A stretch of 42,924 nt of DNA, from NCBI GenBank assembly GCA_028705955.1, contig JAQWCN010000003.1, positions 1 to 42,924 of the forward strand. Direction: 5' to 3'. The notes below the pieces were generated by a model. It did no database searches and was not told where the DNA came from. It saw only the letters and a program-made list of their open reading frames with translations. Source of the stretch: Eubacteriaceae bacterium. GTDB taxonomy: Bacteria > Bacillota > Clostridia > Eubacteriales > Eubacteriaceae. Made by a program: the position numbers and the translations under genes. Within the stretch, counting starts at the first letter, position 1. Each line of letters starts with the position of its first letter. This document shows, one piece after another, positions 22,191 through 32,895 of the stretch.

Positions 22191-24707
22191 TCAGACTGCG
22201 TTTCTTCCACAACAATTTTTATATTTCTTTCCACTTCCACAAGGGCAGGGCGCATTACGGCCAATCTTTTTCTTATGAATGGTCGTTTGTTTTTCTTTGC
22301 CCTGACCCTGAATTTCCGATTCATTGGTCCGAATATTGGCGACATTATTGGATGACACCCTGGATGGGTTAGAGGAAATTCTAATTTTTACATTATAAAT
22401 ATACTTAACCGTATCTTCCTGGATTTGCGCCACCATATCTTCAAACATGGCAAAGCCTTCGTTGGTATATTCCTTAACCGGATCGTTCTGGCCGTAAGCT
22501 CTCAAACCAATCCCTTGTTTAAGCTGTTCCATATTGTCGATATGCTCCATCCAGGCGGAATCGACACTGCGCAGTAAAACGGCCCGTTCCAGATTTTGCA
22601 TTTCCGCATCGCCCAATAGTTTTTCTTTTTCTTTGTAGTTCTTTTCGCACAGGCCTAACAAACCTGCTTTTAAATCGTCAATGGACGTGTGTTCATCAAC
22701 ATGGAGTTCTTCAACCGGTAAGAAAGAGCTGAAAAATTTACGCAGCTTTTCCACATCCCAATCCTGATAATCAGGACCGCCATTGGTATACATATCCACA
22801 TAATCCTTGATCGTATCTTCTGTCATTTTGCCGATTTGTTCGTGCATATTTTTGCCGTCCAACACTTCCTGGCGCTGGGCATAAATAATTTCCCGTTGAC
22901 GGTTCATGACATTATCATACTGGAGAACATTTTTACGAATATCAAAGTTCCGGGCTTCAACTTTGCGCTGCGCGCTTTCGATTCCCTTGGTGAGCATCTT
23001 GTTTTCGATAGGCGTTTCATCGTCCATCCCCAGACCTTCCACCATGCTTTGCATCCGTTCCGAACCAAAGACCCGCATCAAATCATCTTCCAGGGATACA
23101 AAAAACTGGGAAGAACCCGGATCGCCCTGCCGGCCTGAGCGACCACGCAGCTGATTGTCAATCCGTCGGGATTCATGGCGTTCTGTCCCGATAATATGAA
23201 GGCCTCCCACATCAGGTACTCCTTCTCCCAATACGATATCGGTCCCACGACCAGCCATATTGGTTGAAATGGTCACAGCCCCCATTTGCCCGGCATTGGA
23301 TACAATTTCCGCTTCTTTTTCCAAATATTTGGCATTGAGGACATTGTGCTTAACCCCTTCTTTGCGCAAATATTTACTGAGTAATTCTGATTTTTCAATG
23401 GAAATCGTCCCGATCAAAACCGGCTGTCCGGTTTCGTGGCGACGTTTTACCTCTTTGGCCACAGCGTGGAATTTGCCTTCTTCTGATTTATAAACCAAAT
23501 CATTCATATCATCTCTGATCATTGGTTTATTTGTCGGAATCGTCACAACATTTAAATTATAAATGGTGTTGAACTCTTCTTCTTCTGTTTTAGCCGTCCC
23601 GGTCATCCCGGATAACTTATTGAACATCCGGAAATAATTTTGGAAAGTGATGGTTGCCAATGTTTTGGACTCCCGGTTTACTTTCACATTTTCCTTGGCT
23701 TCAATCGCCTGGTGTAATCCGTTGGAGTAGCGGCGTCCCGGCATCAAACGACCGGTAAATTCATCAACGATGATAATTTCCCCGTCTTTAACGACATAAT
23801 CCACATCTTTCGTCATCAGCACGTTGGCATGAAGGGCTTGATTGATGTTATGGGTGATTTCCATATTGTCGACATCCGCCAGGTTTTCGAGGCCAAAGAA
23901 TTTTTCTGCCTTGGCAATCCCGGAAGCCGTCAGCATAGCTACTTTTTCTTTTTCATCTTTTTCGTAATCGTCAGGCTTTAAACTCTTTGCAAAACTATCA
24001 GCCACTTTATAAAGCTGGGTGCTTTTATCGCCGCTGCCTGAAATAATCAACGGTGTTCTGGCTTCATCAACGAGAACGGAGTCAACTTCATCGATAATGG
24101 CATAATTCAGAGCGCGCTGAACCTGCTGTGCCTTTTCCCCGACCATATTATCCCGCAGATAATCAAAACCAAATTCGTTGTTCGTCCCATAGGTGATATC
24201 AGAATTATAGGCTTCAATCTTTTCTTCAAAAGACATCCCATGAACAACCAGTCCAACTTTCAAACCCAGAAATTCATGAATCCGTCCCATCCATTGACTA
24301 TCACGGGTAGCCAGATAATCATTGACCGTTACAATAAACACACCCTTGCCTTCAAGCGCATTCAGGTATGCCGGTAAAGTTGAAACCAGGGTTTTCCCTT
24401 CACCGGTTCGCATTTCGGCGATATCCCCATCGTGAAGGACCATTCCCCCTAAGAGCTGAACCGGGAAATGCCGCATGTGAACCGTCCGGTCTGCTGCCTC
24501 CCGAACCGTCGCAAACGCTTCGACCAATAAATCGTCCAGCGTTTCTCCCTGTTTCAATCTTTCTTTAAATTCAATTGTTTTATGCTTTAATGCATCATCC
24601 GACAGCGCTTTATATTCATCTTCAAGCGCCAAAACTTTATCGACCACTTTATCTAAGCGTTTGACCTCTTTTTTACTGGGATCAAACAATGATTCCAAGA
24701 ATCCCAT
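22191..24707 (-). CDS. secA: Preprotein translocase ATPase SecA
   Basis: 838-aa motor that drives secretory proteins through SecYEG. It has [20 protein letters not shown] (Walker A), [19 protein letters not shown] (Walker B region), [10 protein letters not shown] and [15 protein letters not shown], and ends in the zinc-binding SEC-C tail [17 protein letters not shown]. Full length. Three genes of this window carry export signals that would depend on it (2291, 4959 and probably 40982). Upstream terminator at 24808-24838 separates it from the charged-tail protein gene. Confidence 0.97.
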   Translation of the reverse strand: MGFLESLFDPSKKEVKRLDKVVDKVLALEDEYKALSDDALKHKTIEFKERLKQGETLDDLLVEAFATVREAADRTVHMRHFPVQLLGGMVLHDGDIAEMRTGEGKTLVSTLPAYLNALEGKGVFIVTVNDYLATRDSQWMGRIHEFLGLKVGLVVHGMSFEEKIEAYNSDITYGTNNEFGFDYLRDNMVGEKAQQVQRALNYAIIDEVDSVLVDEARTPLIISGSGDKSTQLYKVADSFAKSLKPDDYEKDEKEKVAMLTASGIAKAEKFFGLENLADVDNMEITHNINQALHANVLMTKDVDYVVKDGEIIIVDEFTGRLMPGRRYSNGLHQAIEAKENVKVNRESKTLATITFQNYFRMFNKLSGMTGTAKTEEEEFNTIYNLNVVTIPTNKPMIRDDMNDLVYKSEEGKFHAVAKEVKRRHETGQPVLIGTISIEKSELLSKYLRKEGVKHNVLNAKYLEKEAEIVSNAGQMGAVTISTNMAGRGTDIVLGEGVPDVGGLHIIGTERHESRRIDNQLRGRSGRQGDPGSSQFFVSLEDDLMRVFGSERMQSMVEGLGMDDETPIENKMLTKGIESAQRKVEARNFDIRKNVLQYDNVMNRQREIIYAQRQEVLDGKNMHEQIGKMTEDTIKDYVDMYTNGGPDYQDWDVEKLRKFFSSFLPVEELHVDEHTSIDDLKAGLLGLCEKNYKEKEKLLGDAEMQNLERAVLLRSVDSAWMEHIDNMEQLKQGIGLRAYGQNDPVKEYTNEGFAMFEDMVAQIQEDTVKYIYNVKIRISSNPSRVSSNNVANIRTNESEIQGQGKEKQTTIHKKKIGRNAPCPCGSGKKYKNCCGRNAV

Positions 24708-24807
24708 TTTCCACGCTCCATTCTTTATATATTATTGATCGTTTTAAATTCCTTTTTTGCATTTTATAAGTATAACATAGTTTTCTTTGAAATTTTCAAT
24801 TTATAAT

Positions 24808-24838
24808 GAAAAAGAGACTGAGATTTCAGTCCCTTTTA
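24808..24838 (-). terminator. Terminator after the charged-tail membrane protein gene
   Basis: Minus strand: AAAAGGGACTGAA, 3-nt loop, TCAGTCTCTTTTT. It lies 12 bp past the stop. Confidence 0.8.
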
Positions 24839-24849
24839 ATATCCGTATT

Positions 24850-26673
24850 TTACTGTTTCTTTTTTCGCCAAAAAGCGACAGTCCGGCCTTCCACATTAAT
24901 CTCAACTTTTTCGAATCCTGCTTTTTCCCGTTCTTCATCCGAGGAACTCCGCCGCATTGTCGATTGCGCGTTCACCGCCGGCGGCACCGTCTTTCCACCC
25001 TGATCGGACTGAGCGACATCTTTTTCAAAATCAGCAATTTCATTATTACTCTTTTTATTCGCCGCATTCCGCCCTTTTTCTTTCGTTTTAACACGACTTT
25101 CATTTTCTACTTGAAAAGGGTTGGAATCATCCGTCAGTTTTTTCCGTTTTGCTTTCTTCCGGGCTGCCTCGTTATCTTCTAACACTTGGTGCCAAATGTT
25201 TAACATATCCCGTTCGCTTTTTCTGGATTGATCATTTTTCATGGCTTGTTCCTCATTACTATATTTCCGGTACGGATTAATTTTATTTACATCTGCAGGC
25301 CGTTCTCTCTTGGAAGCCGTCCGAACAACCGAAGGATCAGGTTGCCATATTGGCGTTTTTTCTCTTTCCGACTTCTGAGGTTTAACCTCTTTTTCTTGTT
25401 CTAACTTTGGTTCTTGCTTTTTTTCTACCTTACTGATTAAGCGTTCCGGTTTACTTTCTGTTACTTTTGGTTCATCCCCGGATGCAAAATCAAAAGTGTG
25501 TTTTTCCCCATCCATTATGCCTTCCTCCTTCTGATCCTCCGGATGCTGAGATTCTTCAGAAAAAACAAGCTTTCCTTTTTCCTTCTCAGCGTAAAATGAT
25601 TTTGTAAAAAATCCAGAATCTGCAAAATCCTCTTCCTCCTGGTTTTCCTGAGTTTGAAAGGTTGGAATGGGTTTGGTATCATAGGATCCCAGATTCTTCA
25701 GTGCTGTAAATACCTGTGTGTCATCATTCTGCTGCCAATCCTGTTTTTCTTCTCCGAACACCGGATTTTTTTTGTTTTGGATTTGCTTCATCCGGTCCGG
25801 GTCCAACTCTGGGAGTACAACAGTTTGCTCCACATTTCCGTCTCCGTTTGAACGGTTAATGCCTCTGTCGGAAGCTGTATAAGGCTCATCAAACAAAACT
25901 TGCGTCTGTTCAAATAAATCATCGTCATCCTGAAAAGGGGACTGACTTTCCGCTTCATCATCAAACCATGTTTTATCCATTTCCCCCTCTTCATTTTCTT
26001 GAAAGAAATCATCGGCAGCTCTGGCTGCTGGTTCTTGTTGAGACGCCAAAATATAATCACTGCTTCCAAACTCGGGATCATTTTTAAACGGTGCATCTAT
26101 CGGAATCTGGGCCATGGTGTACTGAATCCATCCTGCAATTCCAATAAAAATCATGGCGCCACCCACACTGAATCCTGGCACCGTTCCATACACCCCGGTT
26201 AAGAAACCCACTCCAGGAATCGGAATATTAATTCCCAAAAACCACAGTGTTGTTGTATCCTGGCTCAGCAGAGCATAAATGGCATTCGTTCCCTGCGTTA
26301 TCCCGCTTGCCAAACTGGCATTACTCAAAGCATTAACCACACTCTGAATAACAGGCATTTTCCCGCCATTAATAAAAGAAACAATAAAATTGGCTGTTGT
26401 TCCAACGGCCATCATAATCGTCCAGAAATCCTCAAGGTTAAAGACAAACATAACAAGAATGAGGATATAACTGACAAAATTTACAATGGGAGCAATGGTT
26501 GTGAAGGTTTCACTCAGACTGAAATAAAATTGCAGATGCAATACAATCTGAAGAATAATACCAATGAGTCCCACCGGCCACAACATTATTTTACCAGGTG
26601 ACAGATTTTTTAATTTTCCCTTTCGAATCACTCCGATGAGAATCCCTATCAGAATGGCCAAAACTATAAACAT
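24850..26673 (-). CDS. Membrane protein with DUF5317-like N-terminus and long charged cytoplasmic-type tail
   Basis: 607 aa. Residues about 1-210 hold five or six hydrophobic segments with a conserved-looking NGGKMPV and WFLGINIPIPG, resembling DUF5317 membrane proteins. Residues about 215-607 are hydrophilic and low in complexity, dominated by Glu, Asp, Lys and Gln, with several Arg/Lys-rich patches, and are probably disordered. The last residues (RTVAFWRKKKQ) are basic. I chose the ATG at 26673, 7 bases after AAAGGTGG; a TTG at 26679 is closer to that site. It sits between hpf and secA, which are normally adjacent. Function unknown. Confidence 0.7.
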   Translation of the reverse strand: MFIVLAILIGILIGVIRKGKLKNLSPGKIMLWPVGLIGIILQIVLHLQFYFSLSETFTTIAPIVNFVSYILILVMFVFNLEDFWTIMMAVGTTANFIVSFINGGKMPVIQSVVNALSNASLASGITQGTNAIYALLSQDTTTLWFLGINIPIPGVGFLTGVYGTVPGFSVGGAMIFIGIAGWIQYTMAQIPIDAPFKNDPEFGSSDYILASQQEPAARAADDFFQENEEGEMDKTWFDDEAESQSPFQDDDDLFEQTQVLFDEPYTASDRGINRSNGDGNVEQTVVLPELDPDRMKQIQNKKNPVFGEEKQDWQQNDDTQVFTALKNLGSYDTKPIPTFQTQENQEEEDFADSGFFTKSFYAEKEKGKLVFSEESQHPEDQKEEGIMDGEKHTFDFASGDEPKVTESKPERLISKVEKKQEPKLEQEKEVKPQKSEREKTPIWQPDPSVVRTASKRERPADVNKINPYRKYSNEEQAMKNDQSRKSERDMLNIWHQVLEDNEAARKKAKRKKLTDDSNPFQVENESRVKTKEKGRNAANKKSNNEIADFEKDVAQSDQGGKTVPPAVNAQSTMRRSSSDEEREKAGFEKVEINVEGRTVAFWRKKKQ

Positions 26674-26778
26674 GAACAAACCACCTTTTTTTCTGTTCCT
26701 TACGGAATAATTTTCTATTCTTTTCCCACGTTAACTTATATTCTTTTATTTTAAATCAAAGCTCGCCCTATGTCAAAC

Positions 26779-26813
26779 AAAACACCCGTTTTACGACACA
26801 AAACGGGTGTTTA
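26779..26813 (-). terminator. Terminator of hpf
   Basis: Minus strand: AAACACCCGTTTT and AAAACGGGTGTTT pair around an 8-nt loop, ending in a T-rich tail. Confidence 0.85.
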
Positions 26814-26843
26814 ATAGAGACTTTATTCTTTTGTGGAACCTCA

Positions 26844-27380
26844 TTATGCAAAAATTGGTTCAATTAATCCAAAATTACCATCTTTTCTCATATAAACGAC
26901 ATTGACATCTTCTGTTTCAGAATTCAGGAAAACAAAAAAATCATGTCCCAAAAGTTCCATTTGCATCGTCGCTTCATCAACCGACATGGGCTTAATCGCA
27001 AAACGTTTGGTTCTAACCACTTTAGGCTGATGTTCTTCGTATTCTTCGTCGGGTTCCAATGCATCAAAATCAAATTTAACCGGTTCATTGGCATACCGTT
27101 TTTGCAATTTTGTTTTATGTTTTCTCAGTTGCCCTTCCAGTTTGTCAACGACAGCTTCAATGGATCCCCCCATATCATCTGTTCTTTCTTCTGCTCTCAG
27201 GATTGTTTTGCCCAGCGGAATCGTCACTTCAAGCATCTGATGATTTTTTTCTTTGCTGAACGTCGCATATACTTCTGTTTCCTTATCGAAATAGCGGTCG
27301 AATTTTTCAAATTTCTTTTTGAGAGCATCTTTCATACCTTCGGTAACGTGCATGTTTTTCCCATAAATTGTAAATTTCAT
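26844..27380 (-). CDS. hpf: Ribosome hibernation promoting factor, long form
   Basis: 178 aa, the long HPF type that dimerises 70S ribosomes into 100S particles in stationary phase. N-terminal ribosome-binding domain 1-100 (YGKNMHVTEGMKDALKKKFEKFDRYF in pattern) and C-terminal dimerisation domain about 120-178 (VVRTKRFAIKPMSVDEA, then GHDFFVF). GGGAGGATTACAACA precedes the ATG. Confidence 0.94.
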   Translation of the reverse strand: MKFTIYGKNMHVTEGMKDALKKKFEKFDRYFDKETEVYATFSKEKNHQMLEVTIPLGKTILRAEERTDDMGGSIEAVVDKLEGQLRKHKTKLQKRYANEPVKFDFDALEPDEEYEEHQPKVVRTKRFAIKPMSVDEATMQMELLGHDFFVFLNSETEDVNVVYMRKDGNFGLIEPIFA

Positions 27381-27485
27381 TGTTGTAATCCTCCCAGTCG
27401 TTATTCATTTTTCAACCAACCGCAATGATTAAAAAATGGACCCCAGAAATGAGATGTTTGCTATCTCTGTTCTGGTTACGACTTC

Positions 27486-27494
27486 ATTATACCA
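27486..27494 (-). promoter_or_regulatory. Extended -10 promoter of hpf
   Basis: Minus strand TGGTATAAT, an extended -10, about 106 bp upstream of hpf. No good -35 is present. The roughly 100-nt leader contains no recognisable riboswitch. Confidence 0.5.
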
Positions 27495-27577
27495 CACTTT
27501 ATCCAAAATTGCACGACCCTCATTAGGTTTTATCCCCTTTAAAGAATCGATTAATCTGTCCGTTTTCCTGTTCCCGT

Positions 27578-28507
27578 TCAATGGTTTTTCGTCATATAAT
27601 GAAGGATATGTAGATATTGCTCAAAGCGTTGAACGTGTTGTTTTCTTAAAACCGTCAGGATCACGCCGCAGAAGAAATTAATAACCCCCACTGTGGCTGC
27701 CGCAGAAATAACAATGAGTGTTGGAAATTTTTTAACCATGCCTGTGATCGCAAATTCCCTGGCAATGGGAATAAAGAAACACAGACAAACAATCCAAATC
27801 ATCATACTGATACTGGTAAAAAAAGCAAAAGGCCGGGTATCCCGAAAGAGTCTAAAGATAGTGCGCATGACACGAAAACCATCAGAATAGGTGTTGAGCT
27901 TGGATTCGCTTCCTTCCGGGCGGTCCCGGTATTCAATGGGAATTTCAACAATACTAAATCCGCTGTCCAGCGCAAAAATAGTCATCTCGGTTTCAATTTC
28001 AAATCCTTTTGAGATCACCGGAAATGATTTGACAAATTCCCTGCTGAATCCCCGGAGCCCTGTCATAATATCTTTAACTCTGGATTGATACAAACCATTA
28101 ATCATCTTGCGTACCAGCACATTCCCCATGTTATGAAAAGGCCGTTTATTTTCTGTAAAATATGTGGATGATAACCGGTCGCCAATGGCCATATCCGCTC
28201 GGCCGCTCAAAACCTCCTGTTCCAGCTCAGGCCCGCTCTCTGCCGGATAGGTGTCATCTCCGTCCGTCATGATGTAACAGTCTGCATCAATCTCCCTAAA
28301 CATGGAGCGAACAACATTTCCTTTTCCCTGTTTGTATTCATAACGAACAATGGCTCCCGCCTTTCGCGCAATCTCATCGGTGCCATCTGTCGAATTGTTA
28401 TCATAAACATAGATATCCGCCCCGGGCATGGTGCGCTTAAAATCATCAATGACTTTTTGAATCGTTTTTGCCTCGTTGAAACAGGGAATCAGTACCGCTG
28501 TTTTCAT
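27578..28507 (-). CDS. Family 2 glycosyltransferase, polyprenyl-phosphate sugar synthase type (DPM1-like)
   Basis: 309 aa. GT-A domain 1-220 with IPCFNEAKTI, the metal-binding TDGDDTYP and KGNVVR; two hydrophobic segments at about 230-250 and 265-290. Such enzymes move a sugar from a nucleotide donor to a polyprenyl phosphate at the inner membrane face. It is last in the polysaccharide cluster, separated by 120 bp from the next gene and with GAGGAGTAG before the ATG. It could prime or side-decorate the polymer, or act on another glycan; the sugar is unknown. Confidence 0.85.
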   Translation of the reverse strand: MKTAVLIPCFNEAKTIQKVIDDFKRTMPGADIYVYDNNSTDGTDEIARKAGAIVRYEYKQGKGNVVRSMFREIDADCYIMTDGDDTYPAESGPELEQEVLSGRADMAIGDRLSSTYFTENKRPFHNMGNVLVRKMINGLYQSRVKDIMTGLRGFSREFVKSFPVISKGFEIETEMTIFALDSGFSIVEIPIEYRDRPEGSESKLNTYSDGFRVMRTIFRLFRDTRPFAFFTSISMMIWIVCLCFFIPIAREFAITGMVKKFPTLIVISAAATVGVINFFCGVILTVLRKQHVQRFEQYLHILHYMTKNH

Positions 28508-28627
28508 TTTTTTCTACTCCTCTATAAAATGAATGGGATGCTCTGCTTTTGTCAAATTGTTATCCCTTCGCTATCTTAATGCTTCGCTAACACCCTTGTT
28601 TCCCTTTGTTGTTGCCCTGCTGCCCAA

Positions 28628-30769
28628 CTAATCATCCAGATTAATCGAAAAATCCGCATGCATTTTAGTCAAGTTTGGATTATAAAATGGGTCATTTTTA
28701 ATGTATTTCAACCATTTATCCTGAAGCATTTTGATTTCCCTGGCAAAGCGTTCCCGTTTTTCCGGATTATCTTCGTATCCTCTGGATTTGGATTCAAAAT
28801 GATACAATTCTGCCTCAGCAACCCAAACATTATAACGCCCTGATTCATAGAGTTTTATACATAAATCCACATCGTTATACGCCACGGTAAATTCTTCCGT
28901 GAAGCCGCCAACCCGTTCAAAATCGGCACGTTTGACCATTAAGCACGCTCCAGTAACCGCCAGGTAGTTGGTTGCACTGACCAGTTTTCCAAAATATCCG
29001 TTTGAATGGCGCGGAAAATTATAATGAATATGTCCGGCTGCTCCGCCCATACCTAAAACGACTCCTGCATGCTGAATGGTTTCATCCAAATAATACAGCT
29101 TTGCTCCCACAGCTCCAACGTGTTCTAACTGTGCATACCCCAGCATGCGTTCCATCCAAACATCCGCAATCACTTCTGTGTCATTATTTAAAAACAACAG
29201 GATATCCCCCTGCGCTTCTTTTACCGCCAGATTATTGATCCGGGCATAATTAAAGGGGATGTCAATCCGGACAACTTTAATTTTATCCGGATAGTTTTTC
29301 GTATATGCGGCAAACAGATCCAGCGTTTCCTGTTTTTCACTGCCATTGTCGGCAATGATAATTTCATAGTGCGGATAGGTTGTTTTCTTCAAAATTGAAT
29401 CCACGCAGGTCTTAACATCTTCCGCCCCATCCCGCGTTGGAATAATAATGGAAACGAGATGTTTCTCCGTGATCGCATAATGAATATTATAAAGACCCGG
29501 GAATGCGCCATCAACGACATCCCCCTTTAAGCCACGGCGCTGAAGTGCGTCTGCCAGAGCCTTTTTCCCCGCCTGATAAGCGTACCCTTTGGAATCCACA
29601 TTTTGAGCCGTTGACGATTTTAATAAACGCCAGTGATACAAAATTTTGGGAATATGGCCAATTTTTTCTGTGAGCTCTGTCGTTCTCAAAAGCAGGTCAT
29701 GGTCCTGGGCCCCTTCATATCCAGCCCGCAGTCCACCCACCTGATCGATCAAAGCCTTCCGGTAAACGCAAAGATGACAAATATAATTGCCTGACATCAA
29801 TGAATCGGGTGCCCAGTCACTTTTAAAATACGGATTTTGACGCTTATCATTGGTGTCTATTTTATCTTCATCGCTGTAGAGAATATCCCAGCGTTCCTCT
29901 TTATTGAGTGCATTGACCACTTCACTTAAGGCATTGGGAGCCAATGTATCATCATTATCCAAAAATGTAACGTATTCCCCCGTTGCAAGCGCCAGAGCAG
30001 AGTTGGAAGCTTTGGAAATATGCCCATTTTCTTCCCTGAAAACCACTTTGATACGATCATCTGCATTTTGTATCGCCTCAAGATCTTGTTTAACCGATTT
30101 GAGTGTCGAACAATCATCAGCGATGCACAATTCCCAATTCGAATAATATTGATCTTTAACGGATTGAACACATGCGTTCAACCATTTTGACTCGACATTA
30201 TACACGGGAAGAATAATTGAAATTTTGGGTTGATACCCATTCTTTGCCAGTTGATTGTCATAATCCTCTTTTGTCAGCGTTTCATTGCGCTTCATCCATT
30301 CCTGATACTGGGCATTTTTTTCCTGATAAACGTGTTTGATTTTTTTTGCCGTTTCAAGAATACCGTGTTTTTGTATGTATTTATATCCCTTTTGAAACAT
30401 GATAAACGCTTTTTGTCTGGGATTGTTTTTTTCCATCGCATGACAATAAGCTTTTTTCATATTCAGTTTTAATTTCTTTTGAATCTCACCATTTCTAAAT
30501 ACAATGGTAACCGTATTGGTAAAAGACCTTAAACGGATCAGAATATAAAACCCGCAATTGACTTTAACCGGAAACTGGTACGTCGCATTCACGTCTCCCC
30601 GGTATTCCTGTTCGATCTTCACAGATTCAATTTCAGGATTTGATAGAATCTTAACTTCCAATGCTTCTTTTTGGGCCGTATCAATGCCCCATCCCTGAAC
30701 GATCAGCAGACCATCCTCTTTTTTTCTTTCAATAGCGTCAATAATGACCATTAAACGACTGTTAGACAT
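28628..30769 (-). CDS. Bifunctional-type tandem family 2 glycosyltransferase
   Basis: 713 aa with three parts. Residues 1-110: a beta-rich module with VQGWGID. Residues 182-400: first GT2 domain (ISIILPVYNVE, metal motif LDNDD 270-274, HW at 379-380). Residues 439-700: second GT2 domain (VSIIIPTRDG, LFLNND 525-530, NDVDLC near 632). Both active sites look intact, so it may add two sugars or make two linkages. dTDP-rhamnose is the likely donor, inferred from the neighbouring rml genes. RBS GGGGG precedes the ATG, 11 bp after the paralogue upstream. Confidence 0.87.
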   Translation of the reverse strand: MSNSRLMVIIDAIERKKEDGLLIVQGWGIDTAQKEALEVKILSNPEIESVKIEQEYRGDVNATYQFPVKVNCGFYILIRLRSFTNTVTIVFRNGEIQKKLKLNMKKAYCHAMEKNNPRQKAFIMFQKGYKYIQKHGILETAKKIKHVYQEKNAQYQEWMKRNETLTKEDYDNQLAKNGYQPKISIILPVYNVESKWLNACVQSVKDQYYSNWELCIADDCSTLKSVKQDLEAIQNADDRIKVVFREENGHISKASNSALALATGEYVTFLDNDDTLAPNALSEVVNALNKEERWDILYSDEDKIDTNDKRQNPYFKSDWAPDSLMSGNYICHLCVYRKALIDQVGGLRAGYEGAQDHDLLLRTTELTEKIGHIPKILYHWRLLKSSTAQNVDSKGYAYQAGKKALADALQRRGLKGDVVDGAFPGLYNIHYAITEKHLVSIIIPTRDGAEDVKTCVDSILKKTTYPHYEIIIADNGSEKQETLDLFAAYTKNYPDKIKVVRIDIPFNYARINNLAVKEAQGDILLFLNNDTEVIADVWMERMLGYAQLEHVGAVGAKLYYLDETIQHAGVVLGMGGAAGHIHYNFPRHSNGYFGKLVSATNYLAVTGACLMVKRADFERVGGFTEEFTVAYNDVDLCIKLYESGRYNVWVAEAELYHFESKSRGYEDNPEKRERFAREIKMLQDKWLKYIKNDPFYNPNLTKMHADFSINLDD

Positions 30770-30780
30770 TCTCTACCCCC

Positions 30781-32895
30781 TTATTTTATTTCCAGAAAAT
30801 GGATCAAATTCGGATTATAATACGAATCATTCCATAAGGATTCTTCATATTTCAAAAAGATACGGTTGGATAATCGGCGTCTTCCATATTTTGCAGAGAC
30901 TGTACTTTCGAAAACCGCATGGGGAGTCCAAACAACAGCTTTTCCCTCTTTGCGACACCGCATACAGAGATCGATTGACAACTCACAACCGTTCAGGTTC
31001 TCATCAAAACCGCCCCATTGTTTCCAATCTGAAACACGCATCATCAAACCGTTCAAACGCACAGCAAATACATTCTGGGATAGAATCAAGCGGAAATAGT
31101 AACCCAATTCTTCACATTGATAACCGTTGTGCACATCGAATACTTGCTTTTTATCCGGAATGGTACTCATCCCGGCCGATAAAACAACATCCTTTTTCTT
31201 GATTTTACTTCCAGCGATCGCCACCTGGGGATCCACCAACTCGTTACAATAGGCATCGACCCACGTCTCTTTTTCCGGTAATGTTTCACCGTCCCAAAAC
31301 CAAATCAAACAATCCGGATCCACATGCTCAATCGCTTGATTCACAGCGGACGGTTCAAACGAATCAGAATCCATCCGATCTATTTTTATTTCCGCCCCAG
31401 TGATATTTTTATATTTTCCCGGTAACAGAAACTGCAGCCGGGCTCCCTGGGTTTGAAGACACAGGGTTTTAATCGCTTGATCCAAAAGGGGTTCAGACCG
31501 TTTGTCCTGGCAAAGCACCACGCAAACCTTTTTTTCCTGTTTGATCTCATAATGAATATCATACATCCCATAATGAGGTGCTAATTCAACTTTTCCTGAA
31601 AGATTCCGACGTTGCAGCGCTTCATCCAATGCTTTTTCCCCGGCAAGATAAGCATACATTTTAGCCTCCGGATTGGATGCTGTTGACCCTTCAATGGTCC
31701 GCCAATGGTAGAGAATCCTGGGAATATGAACGATACACCGGGCCTTTTCCGTCGCTCTCAAAACAAAATCATAATCCTGAGCCCCATTCATTGCACTGCG
31801 CAGTAAACCCGCCTGTTCCTGAAGGCATTTTTTCACAACGACAAAATGCGTAATATAATTATGTGCCAACAACAGTTTGGGATTCCAATCCGGTTTAAAG
31901 AACGCATCAAAACGGTGTCCGTAAATATCCATCTTATCTTCATCGCTGTACAGGAAATCCGCCTGGGGATTTTTGTTAATGGCTTTTACATTTTCATATA
32001 AAGCAAAGGGTGGCAATTCATCGTCATTATCCATAAAGGCGATAAAATCGCCAGTAGCCATTTTAATTGCCGTGTTCGTCGCTTCAGAAATATGACCATT
32101 TTCTTTTCGATAAACAACCTTTATTCTTTGATCCTTTGCCACATAGGCATCGATAACCGGTTTAATATGAGGAGCCGGTGAATGATCATCTGCAAGACAA
32201 AGCTCCCAGTTAGGATAATACTGTCCAAGGACAGACTCAATGAAACCTCTGAGCCATTTTTCCTCCACGTTATAAACCGGGACGACAATCGAAATAACCG
32301 GCTGCAATTTAAAAGCAGCAATTTCTTCAAACACCGCAGCCAGATCATAATCTTCGTGCGTATGGATCCAGGAAACATAACGATCAGGATTTTTAAGCTG
32401 CAATGATAAGCGGGTTGCAGAAAGTGCTTCTGTAAGGGAATTTTCTTTCTTAATTAACTTAAAATTTCGATTAATTTCCGACAAATACTGTTTTTGACTG
32501 TAAATTCGAACGGGATAACTGATTTCATCCTGGGTTTTCAACAAACACCAAAGCTGATTGATTTTTACATTAGGTTTATACTTTAAAACGACTTGAAAAC
32601 CAACAGCAGATCCCTTTTCCAGATTCAATTTTTTTTCGATATCCGGACGGTCAACCGGCCGAAAATAAACTTTTTTAACCTGTCTGTTCAAAAAACAAAG
32701 TTGAAGAGGCTCTTTTGAATTTGAAGAGATGCCCCAGCCATTGATCACACATTGATGATCCTTTTCCTGAATAAATAAAGCATCAATTTGATATAAAAAA
32801 ATGTTTGCCTTTTTATTCAATTTTCCCCTGATATGTTCAAGTATCAAGGATGTATCAGAATAGTCTTCATTGATTACAACCGCATTATTATTCAT
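30781..32895 (-). CDS. Family 2 glycosyltransferase, paralogue with degenerate second domain
   Basis: 704 aa, the same three-part layout as the next gene: beta-rich module with INGWGIS (30-145), GT2 domain at about 200-400 (ISIVVPVYNVE, MDNDDE 288-293), and a second GT-like domain at about 456-690. In that second domain the metal motif reads WFWDGET (532-538) instead of the paralogue's FLNNDTE, and the start motif is VCVVLCQDK, so it is probably non-catalytic or altered. Its ATG overlaps the stop of the methyltransferase/kinase gene by four bases (ATGA), implying coupled expression. Confidence 0.85.
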   Translation of the reverse strand: MNNNAVVINEDYSDTSLILEHIRGKLNKKANIFLYQIDALFIQEKDHQCVINGWGISSNSKEPLQLCFLNRQVKKVYFRPVDRPDIEKKLNLEKGSAVGFQVVLKYKPNVKINQLWCLLKTQDEISYPVRIYSQKQYLSEINRNFKLIKKENSLTEALSATRLSLQLKNPDRYVSWIHTHEDYDLAAVFEEIAAFKLQPVISIVVPVYNVEEKWLRGFIESVLGQYYPNWELCLADDHSPAPHIKPVIDAYVAKDQRIKVVYRKENGHISEATNTAIKMATGDFIAFMDNDDELPPFALYENVKAINKNPQADFLYSDEDKMDIYGHRFDAFFKPDWNPKLLLAHNYITHFVVVKKCLQEQAGLLRSAMNGAQDYDFVLRATEKARCIVHIPRILYHWRTIEGSTASNPEAKMYAYLAGEKALDEALQRRNLSGKVELAPHYGMYDIHYEIKQEKKVCVVLCQDKRSEPLLDQAIKTLCLQTQGARLQFLLPGKYKNITGAEIKIDRMDSDSFEPSAVNQAIEHVDPDCLIWFWDGETLPEKETWVDAYCNELVDPQVAIAGSKIKKKDVVLSAGMSTIPDKKQVFDVHNGYQCEELGYYFRLILSQNVFAVRLNGLMMRVSDWKQWGGFDENLNGCELSIDLCMRCRKEGKAVVWTPHAVFESTVSAKYGRRRLSNRIFLKYEESLWNDSYYNPNLIHFLEIK

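Noticed and set aside
27436-27681. 81-aa plus-strand frame near hpf promoter
   Set aside because: Overlaps the glycosyltransferase C-terminus on the other strand and the hpf promoter; no ribosome site.
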